DNA of 64,000 nt from Histoplasma ohiense (GCA_017607445.1 JAEVHH010000004.1:2356001-2420000); one strand, 5' to 3'. Shown: positions 34,867 to 45,706, counted from the stretch's first letter. Numbers and translations: made by a program. Notes: a model not told the origin generated them from the letters alone.

Positions 34867-35594
34867 AATCTATCTATCACTATCATTACTAGTTCAAAAT
34901 AGAACTAGAGCATAAATACACTAAACTTCTTTTGATAGGTAATGATTTTTGGTAACGCTCATAGCATTATATCATCTATATAGGGTAAATCATGGTCCCA
35001 TTTGGTCCCATTTTAACAAAATGGGACCAAATGGGACCAGAATCAGTAATTTATAAGAAGAACATGACCTGGGACTAGATTTATAATATAAACAGTGTAA
35101 AGTGACTAATTTAATAAACACTATATGGGACCAGGACTAAGAAATTTGATAATGGGACTGAAGAAATATTTAGTCCCAGTCCCATGCATGGTCACACGGC
35201 CAGTCTAGCAGCGAGGGATAGCTTAGCAGCGGCGATAGATTAGCAGCAGTAGATAGGTTGGCAGGGGTAAATTGGTTGACAGCACTAGATAGGGGTGATA
35301 TCTCCACCAATCATATCATCAGATTGATATCTAGATATGTATTATATAATCATCAGAACAGGACCAAACCTCAGTCAAAATCATAGTCAGTCCCAGGTCA
35401 TGTTCTTAATTTTAATAGTCAGTCACTTTACATGAAATATCAAGATTTATTAGTCCCATTTCACTCATGTTCTAATAATTCTAGTCACTTTACACTCCCA
35501 TTCTGATTCTGGTCCCACTGAAAATCACGCCAAGAAATGGACTGGGACCAAACCAAACCAAACCAAACATGAAATTCATGGTCCCATCGGCCAG

Positions 35595-37545
35595 TCTACT
35601 GTCATTAACTGTTCAGCTCTGTCACTGTTTATACTGAGATTGAAAGTAAGCATTTCTGTCATGCTTCTGTGTAATCTCTGACTGTCTGAAGGGCTCTGCA
35701 ATGGCACAAGAATGATTGTTCAGTGAATGACAATTTATTTACTTAAGATGAAGATCATATCTGATATGTATAAAAGTTCAATTCATATATTGCTGTGGAT
35801 TGATCTACATACTCAATCTGTTGAGATTTCATTTGATATGACTCATCATCAGTTTCTGATCTGTTCATGCTTTGCAATGACAATCAACAAGTTTCAGAGA
35901 CAGTCTCTTTCTATAGTTGATGTTGATCTCAGAAATCTCATATTCTCACATAATCAGCTGTATATTGCACTCTTTTGAACTACAGATGTCAGTCAGTTGA
36001 CTGTTCTGCTGAATGAGAATAATGAAAGATGTATATTAAATGAGATATATTCAGAGGTTCTACAGTTTCTCAATTAATTCTTCTGCTACTACTGTTTTTT
36101 CTTCATTGTCTATGAATACAGAATGTCATCTTCAGGTGTTAAAATAGAGATTTTTGAACATGTAAAAAACTGTCATTTCAAATTGACACTAACTGTTAAA
36201 AAAAAGAAAAAAAGTAAGATCACTTCACTGAGCTCATTTCACAGACTCATACAGCTCATTCACATTATTCTCTATTTTTTGAATTTTTTAATCAGAGCTG
36301 TAATGTCTGTGGAGACACTCTGTTGACTGAGCTGAGTCATCTTCAACAGATTTATAACCTCATTCTGCTCTCTATACAAATGCTTCATCTTTTTCTTCAT
36401 CTTATGAAGTTGATACATCTCCACTCACAGCTGCAACAACTTCAACTCTATAACTTCACTGTCACTCATCTCATCATTCTTCTCTTCATTCTTCAGTGTC
36501 ACAAACATCATCTGTTTCTTTTTGAGTGAATTGAATGATTTAGTTGTCTGACTCAGCTTTACACTGATAGTCTGCTTCTTTCTCTTTCTCTTTCTCTTCT
36601 CATTCCCCTCTGCAGCTGCAGGGCTGGCAGTGATTGTATTGATAAAAACAGTGAACTGCTGATTCTCTGTTATTTTCATGTCAGTATATATATTTTGCAT
36701 ATATCTTTTGCTAATGTATTTGTATGTGATAGAGATGATTCATTACTTATCAGATCACAAGCTGCAGTGTTTACTTAGTGAATTGTAGTGACAATTCACA
36801 CAGACCCTCTTCAATATACTGAATATCACAATACACTCAATGAATGAACTGTGACTCTTCTTATATGAGCTGTATGATAGATTGACTTTGATGTCACAGC
36901 TGTGGATAAGTGCTGATTCTACATTTATTACTCTTTTTAGCTGAGACTTGAAGTTTTTCTTGTGCAGTACTATATCTCTCTTAAATCTCATCTCTTACAG
37001 CTGTGCAACAACTCTGCTGTCATCTCTGATGATTTATTCAATCAGCAGCTGTAGTCTATGTTCTGATGTTCATGCATTGACAGACTGCTGATGTGGCTGT
37101 TGAGAAATGAGTGCAGACAGACTGATGGACTGCTGAGACTGCTGAAGACTGAGTACAGATGAATTGATGAGTTGCTGAAGACAGAGTAGAAGCAGATTGA
37201 TGAGTGATGTGAGTTGCTGAGTCTTCAGAATCTGCTGAACTTGCTGAGCTTGCTCTGTACTATTATTAACTATAATTTCATCATTTCTGAGCTGTTTTTC
37301 TTCATTTTTTGACAGTTCTCTACTTACATTCAGCCATTTTGACTGCTTTGATTGTATTACAGATGTTTTGGAGATTGATAGATGTAAATTGTTGCATTTC
37401 AGTTGTTTGCTGTTTGATTGTAATCACTATGTTCTCTACATGAGCTGTCTGACATTTAATTACACCTTGCTTAGTGCTTCTACATTAACTCTACAACACT
37501 ACTGTGTTATTCATCTTTTTCATCTATGTGATTGTTCTCTATTGA
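35595..37545. repeat. CpG-free, degenerate transposon-like sequence
   Basis: From 35641 to 37545 I find no CG dinucleotide on reading the lines, in sharp contrast with flanking genes. Open frames are short (62-110 codons) and low in complexity (Ser/Leu/His/Gln or Lys-rich). The strand of any ancestral gene is unclear. A Cys-x2-Cys...Cys pattern (VCVNCHYNSLSKHCS) on the minus strand near 36765-36810 hints at an old zinc-knuckle-like protein. Interpreted as an old mobile element decayed by RIP or by deamination of methylated CpG. Confidence 0.6.
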
Positions 37546-38307
37546 CGGCCGTAGATTACATGGAATTCATGTATATGAGTCACATGTGGCCGTTGGATAT
37601 CTCATTACGTTCGCCTGAGGGATTAAACGGCGCGTTTTCAAGCTGGATAAGCGAGCGCAAGCGAGCGATTGCGGCTTGTCAACTATGGGAAACGTTGTAG
37701 ATCCTGGGGCCCTCCTGTCGGTGGTCCTTGGCATTAACGTAGAGGAAGACTTTTAATTGGTGATCACTGACAATACACGCAAATTTAGTCTGAGATGTTC
37801 CATGGAGGATAAATTAAAAGGCGGGGGTTCTTGGGGCTTCGAACTGTGTCTGGAGGTTGTCGGATCGGCGGTCCCCGATTGGAAATCCAGATTATCATGA
37901 CCAATTAGATTGATTAAAGCTGTGAAAATCAACAGAACAACTGAGTGTGCTAGAAAAGCAACACCTCAGAAATGCACTCCACTGTGCAATGCAACTCCGC
38001 AAACGAGCTTGGCACTCTTTGTTGAGCACATTCACTCCCCACCCGTCGTCCAAACCTTGTTTAGTATGAGATTGGTCATACAAATGGCGCTCATCACGCC
38101 AAACAGCAATAGACTATTTTCATGAGGTGAAGGCTTTTTCCATAGTTCTCGGGCATCTTTCCTAAGTGCTTAACCTCCTTGGAGAAATAAATATACCGGT
38201 CCTCGTCTTGTCTGATCGATTTAAGCTTCAATTGTTGCTTGATTTTGCCCTTTTACCCCAAACGACTCTATTTGAAGAAGAATTATTACCCTTTCCAATC
38301 CGCGGTC
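37546..38307. other. Normal-composition spacer before the orphan gene
   Basis: CpG dinucleotides return abruptly at 37546. No supported gene. A CGAGCGCAAGCGAGCG stretch lies near 37651. Confidence 0.45.
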
Positions 38308-39443
38308 ATGTCTACCCTGCTTGAATATCTTTCAGTCGTTGACCCCAGTTTGGATCGAACCAATGCCAAAAAAGGGACTAATTCGTTTAATAGAGACTGG
38401 GAAGATTTGGAGGGCGTTGAGGAATGGACGGATTTTACCTATGAAAACTTGATTGCTATGCTAGGCAACGTCCTCACTCAGCTATACCAGCAACATGAGT
38501 TTGACTCCCCCGCACCAGTTCGACGTTCTGCTTGTTGTATTGTCAATGAGCCAACTGTTACTGCTGTCCTCTTGAAATGGAATCATACCATTGTCGACTG
38601 CGCTCTGGAGCTAGCATCCAAGGCATCAAGTACCATCCCGGCGATATCTTGGACCTTAGGCAATCACTCTAGCCTTCGTGGCGAGACAGTTTTGCCGGAC
38701 TGGGCTGGGGTTTATTCTAACATGGGTTTTCCCCCCAGCAATCGGGTTCCGGGTGATACCAAAGTGTCTGGGAAGTGGAACACAGATCAGCAACATGATC
38801 ACTCAAAACAAGAGGAATTCTATAAACCACTCCGTCAAGTGGTTCACTACGCGAAGCTGTTCAACACCAGATATGCTTATATCATATCGGACAAAGAATT
38901 AGTTTGTATCAGAAGGACACATTCAGAATATGAAGGGGTTTCACTGGCTGCTGACCGTCCAGCACGGATCAGTCAGCCTCCTGCCACTCCAATCAGACAA
39001 TTCGATCGGCTTTCACATCACAAGAACCCACAACACCTTCGCCTAGAACAGATTCAAGTCCACCATTCCGAGTAGTGATTCCGCATCCACAATCTCAGCA
39101 GAGGGACGAACGATACCTTACCCCAGAGCATAGAACCAGAGTTAGGCAGAATAGTATTGTTTCTATCACTGCGCTGTCAAATATGTCACTTGATTCTCCC
39201 AGTTTGCTACTGTCATCACCAAGCAATATAAGATCCTCCCCCTCTGCTTATACTGCTGACGGAAACTTCGATGTGAATGAAGGCAATGTCCAAATAGCTG
39301 TGATCCCATGGGGTGAAAACAGATCAAAGCATCTAACTATCAATCTTGCACTCTTCTGGCTTCACATCTTGGCAGGATGTGATATTACTTTGCAATCATC
39401 ATATCCTTCTCTGGGAAAGGAGTTGAACGGGAGGGAGTTCTGA
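38308..39443 (+). CDS. Orphan protein resembling fungal kinase-associated (FunK1-like) hypotheticals; possibly broken
   Basis: The first frame runs from ATG 38308 to a stop at 39075 (255 aa). It includes VPGDTKVSGKW followed by VVHYAKLFNTRYAYIISDKELVCIRR, a block seen in many fungal proteins related to FunK1-type kinases and restriction-enzyme-like domains (recalled, not searched). The downstream frame (from about 39021 to 39443) carries the matching C-terminal part, with VIPWGENRSKHLTINLALFWLHILAGCD. The two are joined either by an intron (weak GTCCAG donor near 38959, acceptor AAG near 39024) or by a frameshift, so this may be a pseudogene. It lies between two CpG-free repeat blocks. Function unknown. 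Confidence 0.5.
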
Positions 39444-39710
39444 ACATGAAAAGTGGGTCCTTCTCATTTGCTTGCTTCTTACCTTTTCTCTTATGTTATC
39501 TGGCTATGGAAAAGAGAAGTGCATTCAAATGCCTTTTAGCGTCACCATTTGTCGAGATCAGGGGAATTATTATGTAGACTTCTGGTGAATATATTGAAAT
39601 GCTGGGAACTTATAATTTTCTCTTTTGGAATCATCAGGTTTCGATTTCTTTTTTAACCCCTCCAATGTTGCTTTTGTTTGTTTGTTTGTATTGGTTTAAC
39701 GTCCCGGAGA

Positions 39711-39733
39711 AAACACGGGCAGCGCCCGTGTTT
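39711..39733. repeat. Perfect 10-bp hairpin, arms AAACACGGGC / GCCCGTGTTT, 3-nt loop
   Basis: GC-rich inverted repeat next to the left edge of the CpG-free block at about 39755. It may be a transposon end or a terminator-like structure; no more can be said. Confidence 0.6.
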
Positions 39734-39754
39734 CAGAAGCCTCCCGAAGGGCAT

Positions 39755-40590
39755 GGAGACATGCTATGCTGGAGAGATTTCTATATACACAGAGGGAGAG
39801 AAAACAGAATCCAGATGACAACTCTTGAGAAGACTCAGCTCATTGAAAAGAGTTTTTACTGAGCTGCACATCCACTTCTGACCTGATGTATGATCATTCA
39901 TAGTGGAGCTATAGTATGGTTTCTGAGAGAACTGCTGCTGCTGTGTCTGAATTTGAATTCTTATAGAAAAGAGATTGAGACAGAAGAATATCAGAAGTCA
40001 TTCCACAGTGAAGTATGAAGTAAAAGAATGTTAAAAGCTACACAGAAGAATTGTTAGAAACTATATAAGTATGAAATATGAAATGAAAGAACATTAAAAG
40101 CTACACAGAAGAATCATTAGAGACTATACAAACACAGAGTACAGAGCAGAAGAACATCAAGAATTACACAAAGTCACAATGACAGAAATAAATGAATGCA
40201 GAAGAGAAGTTGATTGCATAAGTTAACTACTAACAGATGCTAACTCATCACAGCAACATCATTGAAGTACAGAACATCTCTTCAGATACAGATGAAATCA
40301 CAATATATCTGCTCAAGACATGCTGACAACATATATCTCTATTCATACAGCAGCTGTATAATTGCTGTCTTCATCTCTGCCATTTTCTACAAGCCTGAAA
40401 GCTGGTGAAGGTGGCAATGATTCTTAAGATGAATAAGAAAGACAGAAGCTCAGTTCACTTCTGAAGATTCATTACTTTTCTCTCAATCATCTTCAAGAGA
40501 CTGAAATGCATCATTGCAAGATAGTTGACTTACACAGCACTCACTCATGATGTAATCAGTTCTCAATATGAAGAGGCACTGATGGACTAC
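39755..40590. repeat. CpG-free relic of the dispersed repeat (copy 2)
   Basis: No CG dinucleotide seen from about 39755 to 40590, where CpG returns with TGCGTAAGG. 39950-40160 is homologous to 33354-33496. It also contains internal near-repeats of AAAGCTACACAGAAGAAT. Confidence 0.6.
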
Positions 40591-41027
40591 TGCGTAAGGC
40601 ATGAACCGGGCCGTGGCATTGGTTCCGGGTACAGCTCACAAGGTCAAGGGTGAAAAGAGAGGTCAACTAGCCCACAAGCACGCCATCAAGCAAGCCATCC
40701 GGCCTCAGTGCTATGATACGGCTCAACTTCACTGACCAGTATTCGATATATTCCCCGCAACCCTAAGCTCCAGAATGAGAGTGATTGCGTGGTGGAGGCC
40801 AAAAAGTTTCGCTGACGTAGGGTCGATTGTGTGGTTGGCCGGGAGGGGCAAGACGCTGTTCTTGGGGAGGCCGAAGACGCGGGGGGTTATCCCCGTGCGG
40901 CGATCGATTTGGCTGTCTCCGGATATAGGTCAAAATGTGTGTAGCATCATATGTCGGGGTTTAACATTTCCCAGACAGCCGATGTTGATTCCCTCGATAG
41001 GACGAACTAAACGAGGATCGGGCATGT

Positions 41028-41528
41028 CTAGAACCAAGAAGGGCAGTTTTCTTGGATTCGGGCTAGTTTCACAAATATAGCGTTATTCATTTGCTGAGGA
41101 GAGTATACCAGCCGTGGCTGCACACCCACCGCCTTTGCCGAAATTATGGTATGACGAATCATACGAGCGACCTCCAGGTCCGAGAACTGCTGTAAACAAG
41201 AGACAAGTGGTTCGCCATCAGCATCCTTGTAGTTCATGCGCTCCATTTTCTCGCTGGCGATAGTTCCATCAACATTGAACGGGTGTACTAGCAACATTGT
41301 CGAACACAGGGGCTGACAATGATGCCGGGCTTGGTTGTGCTGTCTTCCTTGTAATAGTCTCAAATACTGCACAGGAAGATAATTCTGAAAAGGGTGCTTC
41401 ACAAATGAGCCTATTGACGGTTTTATATCATGAATGTGATACACGTCATGGTCAACAAAGAGGAAGACGGGCGTTGAACAGTGTTCTTTGAACTGGCATG
41501 TTTTTATGTGAAGCGAAAAGGAAGACAT
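41028..41528 (-). CDS. Unclassified open frame, 166 codons
   Basis: ATG at 41528, stop at 41028, no intron assumed. The C-terminal half (SCLQQFSDLEVARMIRHTII... to the end PSWF) has normal amino-acid composition and may be a remnant of a real protein. The N-terminal half is Cys/His-rich and less convincing. I do not recognise a family. It sits at the right edge of the accessory island and could be a decayed gene fragment. Confidence 0.25.
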   Translation of the reverse strand: MSSFSLHIKTCQFKEHCSTPVFLFVDHDVYHIHDIKPSIGSFVKHPFQNYLPVQYLRLLQGRQHNQARHHCQPLCSTMLLVHPFNVDGTIASEKMERMNYKDADGEPLVSCLQQFSDLEVARMIRHTIISAKAVGVQPRLVYSPQQMNNAIFVKLARIQENCPSWF

Positions 41529-41948
41529 GCTTGTAGAGGCTGGAGTGCTACTCTACGCTTCGTAGAGTCTGCAGCCGAAAACTTGACCACAGCAAATCGA
41601 GGATGCGCTCAGGGGATGCGAACGATGATGTGACACAGGTGGAACAATGTTTTTCCAGCCAAGTCTCTCGTGAACAAGCCCGCAATGTCCACGAACTCCG
41701 ACATCACCATCCGCAAATACCAGCCTTCTGTCGATTTCTCTCGACAGCGCTTCCCTCAATGCTGCTCGGTTGCGCCCCTCCTGCCCGCCGCATCTGATAC
41801 TACGACAGGGGCAACGTCAACTGGTCTACTGGACACGATAAGGTGGGAACTCTACCCAGAGAACGACTTTCGATTGACCTACCTTGCCCTCAACTTTCTC
41901 GAAATTCCCCTCCTTTCCATTTTTCTATCCATCAATTATGCCAACATA

Positions 41949-44309
41949 ATGCAAGGTTTCTGGTCCAGAACTGCCCTTTCTGGGTCATGTCGATGTGTCT
42001 CTTGCCTGCGCAGCAGCTCCAATGCCGTTGCTGGACAAGCTAGCACGGCTGCCAGTCGGCGGAGGCTCTACATCGGCAACTCCGTCACAATGCTCTACTC
42101 CGCCATTTTCGCGACTGCCATAATTTTCGACGCAGATTTGAAAAACAAACGACGGACCGAGTTAGAGAAGAAAATTAAGGCTGTGAAAGAGGAGGTGGAG
42201 GAATTGCGGATTGAGGAAGCTCGGATCCTGAATGGGCTCGCTGATCGGAGAAAATTGCGGCAACTTCCTCTTCCGTTGCAAAGAAGGCAATATAGCACAG
42301 TTGCCGCAACTGCCACAAAGGGTTCTACGTCAGTTGGGAAATATTGGGACGCGAACACACATCCAATTGAACGTTTAGAAAATAGGGAGCCCTGTGCGTT
42401 TAAAGACCGACCCGAAATGATCACCGACTTTTTTGAGAAAGGGTCTGCCAAGAAGAGAGACCCAACGGACGAAGATGAACGTGTTCGGAGACAGTATGAC
42501 TTAGCAGGGCAAGATGTTTTGCGAGAAAGGGCTATCCAGCTCCTTGCAATACGGCAACTCGCCATAAAGTTGCTCCTTCGGCCCAGCATTGCGCATTCTT
42601 ATGGGGAGGTGGTGGCAGATTATGGAGAAGAGTTCGACCACCCGAAATTCAAAACACAAGATTATCTTGTCGAATTGCACAGGATAAAAAGACGGATCAC
42701 TCGCCTGAGGTTTCGGAAAGACGAATCATACGATGATCTCGTACAAAATATAACGATTCAAGAGCAATCAGCCCTCCAGCAAGAAAGGCAGGAATTGCAC
42801 AATAACCTCCAAGCGGCTTTTGAATCATATAATCGGAAAGCCCTTTCCCTCCAGCGATTACTATTGATCACCTCTGAGAATTTACTGGCTTCGGAAGAAC
42901 CAATTTTGCCGCAGACTGTTGAGCTTATGATCACGCAATTTACACGATCCAAGCAAAACGACCTTGTGAAGATGGTCATCGACTCGCTGTTTCCAAACAG
43001 GATTAGGATGACTCCCCCTGTCATTGTTTCTGCGATCAACTTTTTCAACAAAACCAAGGACCTCTTTGGATTCGACGGTTTCTTGCGTTTACTTCAAGGG
43101 GACAGTTATCCTGTGAATATAACCGTTTTGTGGGAAACAGTTCGTGTTGGAGAGGTTCAGGTTGCGCTTCCACCGAAGCCTCGCCACCCATTTGTGATGA
43201 ATGCTCTCATTTCTGCCAGTCTTAGTTTCAATCAGCCCCAAAACGCTGACGCTTACCTCCATATCCTTCGAGAATCTGGATACAATGAAGGAGCTCAGGT
43301 TTTGGGTTCTTATCTTCGATTCTACACCGTATCGCCAAACTGGAGAAAGGGTGGCTATGTCCTATTGCGATCTGTCGCTTTTATTATGTCTACGAAAGCT
43401 CATTTTGGAAACGCAATTAACCGACTAATCCTGTATATGGTAGCCTTCTGCAATTCATGCGGAAAACATGAATTGTCTGAGGCTATAATCAAAGCTGCCG
43501 TTGATACTGGAATTGATTGGAGGCCCAGTTACAATAAGAGAGATCTTCGGAGTTCAGTCAAAACCGCTTTAAAGCAGTGGAATACGGCTGCTGAGCGTGC
43601 TTCGACAGATATCCCCGTCAATAGGCCTTTAGGTCAGAAATGCTATGAGTTCGCAAAACAAATAGAGCAAATGGTTCGCGTGACGATCGGGTATAGTGCA
43701 AATGCGCCATCGCATAACCCTCCGCAATCCCGAGAACGCGTCGACAGGAGTTTCGATGTGCGACTGGCAGGTCAGATTTATGAATCACAGGATCGTGAAC
43801 CAACCACCGGCAGCTATTATCTTCATGATGAGTCGCGTTCTTCCAAATCGAAGCAAGCTGTAGAATTGACTCGTCGTAAAGCCGAGCATGCTCAGTTCCA
43901 GAAGAACCAGCCCGATGAGGAAGAAGCTGAAAGGAATATTGTGAGTTTCTTTGTGAGGAAACCCGAAGAAGGATGTGTAAAAGATTCATCGTCCGCCGAA
44001 GAGATAAGAAGAAGACGTTTCCATGATGACTGCCGGTCTTTGTTCTATTCGTTGGCAGTGTCTAAAAAGGCCATTCTTGACCTCCATCGGGAACTAAATG
44101 AGTATGAGCTTCGTATTCATGCTTCGGAAGTACCAGCCGAAAAGGTCAAAGAGGAACTGTCCCCTGAGGCATGCGGGTCGTTGTTCTATTCGCTAGCGAT
44201 CTCTCAAAAAACCATTGGAGACTTGCAGCGTGAAGTAGATGAATATGGTCTTCACATTCATACTTCAGAAGTGCCAATCGAGGGTAGAGCTGAGCTTTTG
44301 GAGACCTGA
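41949..44309 (+). CDS. Mitochondrial inner-membrane-type protein with helical repeats and a duplicated C-terminus
   Basis: A frame is open from 41670, but the ATG at 41949 is chosen because it starts MQGFWSRTALSGSCRCVSCLRSSS, an Arg/Ser-rich acid-free presequence ending near ASRRRLYIG. It is followed by one hydrophobic segment (SVTMLYSAIFATAIIFDADL). This gives 786 aa. A coiled coil follows (residues about 60-95, EKKIKAVKEEVEELRIEEARI), then helical-repeat sequence to about residue 580 (QTVELMITQFTRSKQNDLVKMVIDSLF and similar PPR-like pairs). The last 100 residues contain two about 37-residue copies of SLFYSLA(V/I)S(K/Q)K...EVP. I recall similar proteins in related fungi but no defined function; a role in mitochondrial gene expression is a guess. 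Confidence 0.72.
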   Translation: MQGFWSRTALSGSCRCVSCLRSSSNAVAGQASTAASRRRLYIGNSVTMLYSAIFATAIIFDADLKNKRRTELEKKIKAVKEEVEELRIEEARILNGLADRRKLRQLPLPLQRRQYSTVAATATKGSTSVGKYWDANTHPIERLENREPCAFKDRPEMITDFFEKGSAKKRDPTDEDERVRRQYDLAGQDVLRERAIQLLAIRQLAIKLLLRPSIAHSYGEVVADYGEEFDHPKFKTQDYLVELHRIKRRITRLRFRKDESYDDLVQNITIQEQSALQQERQELHNNLQAAFESYNRKALSLQRLLLITSENLLASEEPILPQTVELMITQFTRSKQNDLVKMVIDSLFPNRIRMTPPVIVSAINFFNKTKDLFGFDGFLRLLQGDSYPVNITVLWETVRVGEVQVALPPKPRHPFVMNALISASLSFNQPQNADAYLHILRESGYNEGAQVLGSYLRFYTVSPNWRKGGYVLLRSVAFIMSTKAHFGNAINRLILYMVAFCNSCGKHELSEAIIKAAVDTGIDWRPSYNKRDLRSSVKTALKQWNTAAERASTDIPVNRPLGQKCYEFAKQIEQMVRVTIGYSANAPSHNPPQSRERVDRSFDVRLAGQIYESQDREPTTGSYYLHDESRSSKSKQAVELTRRKAEHAQFQKNQPDEEEAERNIVSFFVRKPEEGCVKDSSSAEEIRRRRFHDDCRSLFYSLAVSKKAILDLHRELNEYELRIHASEVPAEKVKEELSPEACGSLFYSLAISQKTIGDLQREVDEYGLHIHTSEVPIEGRAELLET

Positions 44310-45706
44310 TGTCTTGGTTGTCTCATGCGTGAAACGTTCAAGGTTGCGCATTTGCGTTGCATGTCTAAACATCTTTGACAACAGCATATCTCTGAGTTGT
44401 GTATAGTTGATATGATGAATGCAATGATCACGTTGGATCTTGAGATTCTCGTGTTTTCGAACACAACCCGATTGCGAACGTTTAACGACCTCAAATATAA
44501 CTGCATCAAGCAAAATCCTCGTTTAGGTGACTAAATCTGGCAACAACAATTGTGAAATCGGGACCCCCGAGGACTCCTCAATTTGCCACCTCCGAATGAA
44601 GGGTGAACATGGACCTTGCCTTTCCTCCACGAAACCGTTGTTAAAACAGCCGGACCGTAGTATTTCCAGTGCTCCCTATATACCCTTTACGGGCAGATTT
44701 TTAAATCTTCGATCTCCGCGGCCTTCGTCAGGCTCTCCATGTCTTCTCTTTGAGCGTGTTCTAAATATAAAGCCTTGTGCATGTACTTCTTTACTTGACA
44801 TACCCTTATCCACCTTCATATATCACTATGTTGCCGCGATTATTACTTCAAACCCCAGTCAAAGTTAACCTGGACCCATTGCAATCTCATTCAGAGTATG
44901 ATGGGCAAATGACATTTTTCCTTTTCATATTTCTTGTATATATAGGGAATTTTGCCTGTTGGCATTTGCATGTATGATAGGCGGGGAGTAGTGAATCCAT
45001 CTCTCGATATACACAATTCGAATATACTTTTTTTCACTTCCCGAGAAGTTTACATGGCCCCACCTAGCGAGCGAGAGATTTCTTATCGGTATCTAGTAAT
45101 TTAATATATCCGAAAGGAAGGTTGAATGAGGCATCTTTCAAATGGTGATTTTCTGGCCCAGCCAGGGAATATCAGTCAATAGGATTTCTCACCTTGCCAG
45201 TTACATGAAAGGACGACAATCTAAACAATTCCTTTTGCTTTCCATTTCTATGTTACAATGTATGTAATAGGGTAAGTAGGAACAAATAGTGTTCGATAGG
45301 AAAAGGATTCTATTTATCTTTTAGGGCATACGCCGACTGTGGACTCGGGAATGAAGAAAGGACAAATTTAGTGACGAAAGATGTTACACAGCTCTAGCAG
45401 AATTTTCATCAAGAATCGAAACCACGAAACAGGAAATGAGAGAAGAAAAAGTGGCAAAAATAGGAGTGCAGGATAATAGCCTCCAAAAGGGAACATATGC
45501 TTGATAAGGCTCAGTATATCCATCATTCAACAATCTCCCTTTTTCTTCTCATCATCTAAACGGATAAACAGGGGAATTAACCCAATCTTGGACGCCACGT
45601 AGTGTCAACGTACGACATATGTATGTATGAGGGAAAGGAAAAAAGAAACAAAGGGATGGGGAGGAGTAGGGGGCCTGGGGGATAACAGGATCTAAGCTTT
45701 GCTTTC
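44310..45706. other. Intergenic, convergent 3' ends
   Basis: 1.4 kb of AT-rich sequence between the mitochondrial protein gene and PRP43. Open frames under 115 codons, no domains. Probably 3' UTRs plus spacer. Confidence 0.5.

Larger units (their letters stand above)
33497..35594. mobile_element. 2.1-kb composite of interlocked inverted repeats with minisatellite cores (foldback-like)
   Basis: Order is A - satellite - B - inverted satellite - A' - spacer - B'. A (33497-33749) and A' (34867-35119) are 253-nt inverted copies. B (34062-34451) and B' (35206-35594) are inverted copies of about 390 nt. The pairs overlap, so either an A/A' or a B/B' foldback can be drawn but the two interlock. Both families carry AGTCACTTTACA and GTCCCAGGTCATGTTCTT motifs, so they are related. 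No coding capacity is seen. This looks like two non-autonomous foldback or MITE-like copies nested in each other; the class is unassigned. Confidence 0.7.

Noticed and set aside
36323..37000. Possible transposase or gag genes in the CpG-free block
   Set aside because: Only short Leu/His- or Lys-rich frames remain. One Cys pattern on the minus strand is not enough to name a family.
40775..41080. 101-codon plus-strand open frame in the island
   Set aside because: No domain recognised, no partner exons, and it overlaps another doubtful frame; may be random.
41670..41948. N-terminal extension of the mitochondrial protein to the first ATG of the frame
   Set aside because: The extension lacks targeting character, while the ATG at 41949 gives a presequence followed by a membrane segment, as expected.
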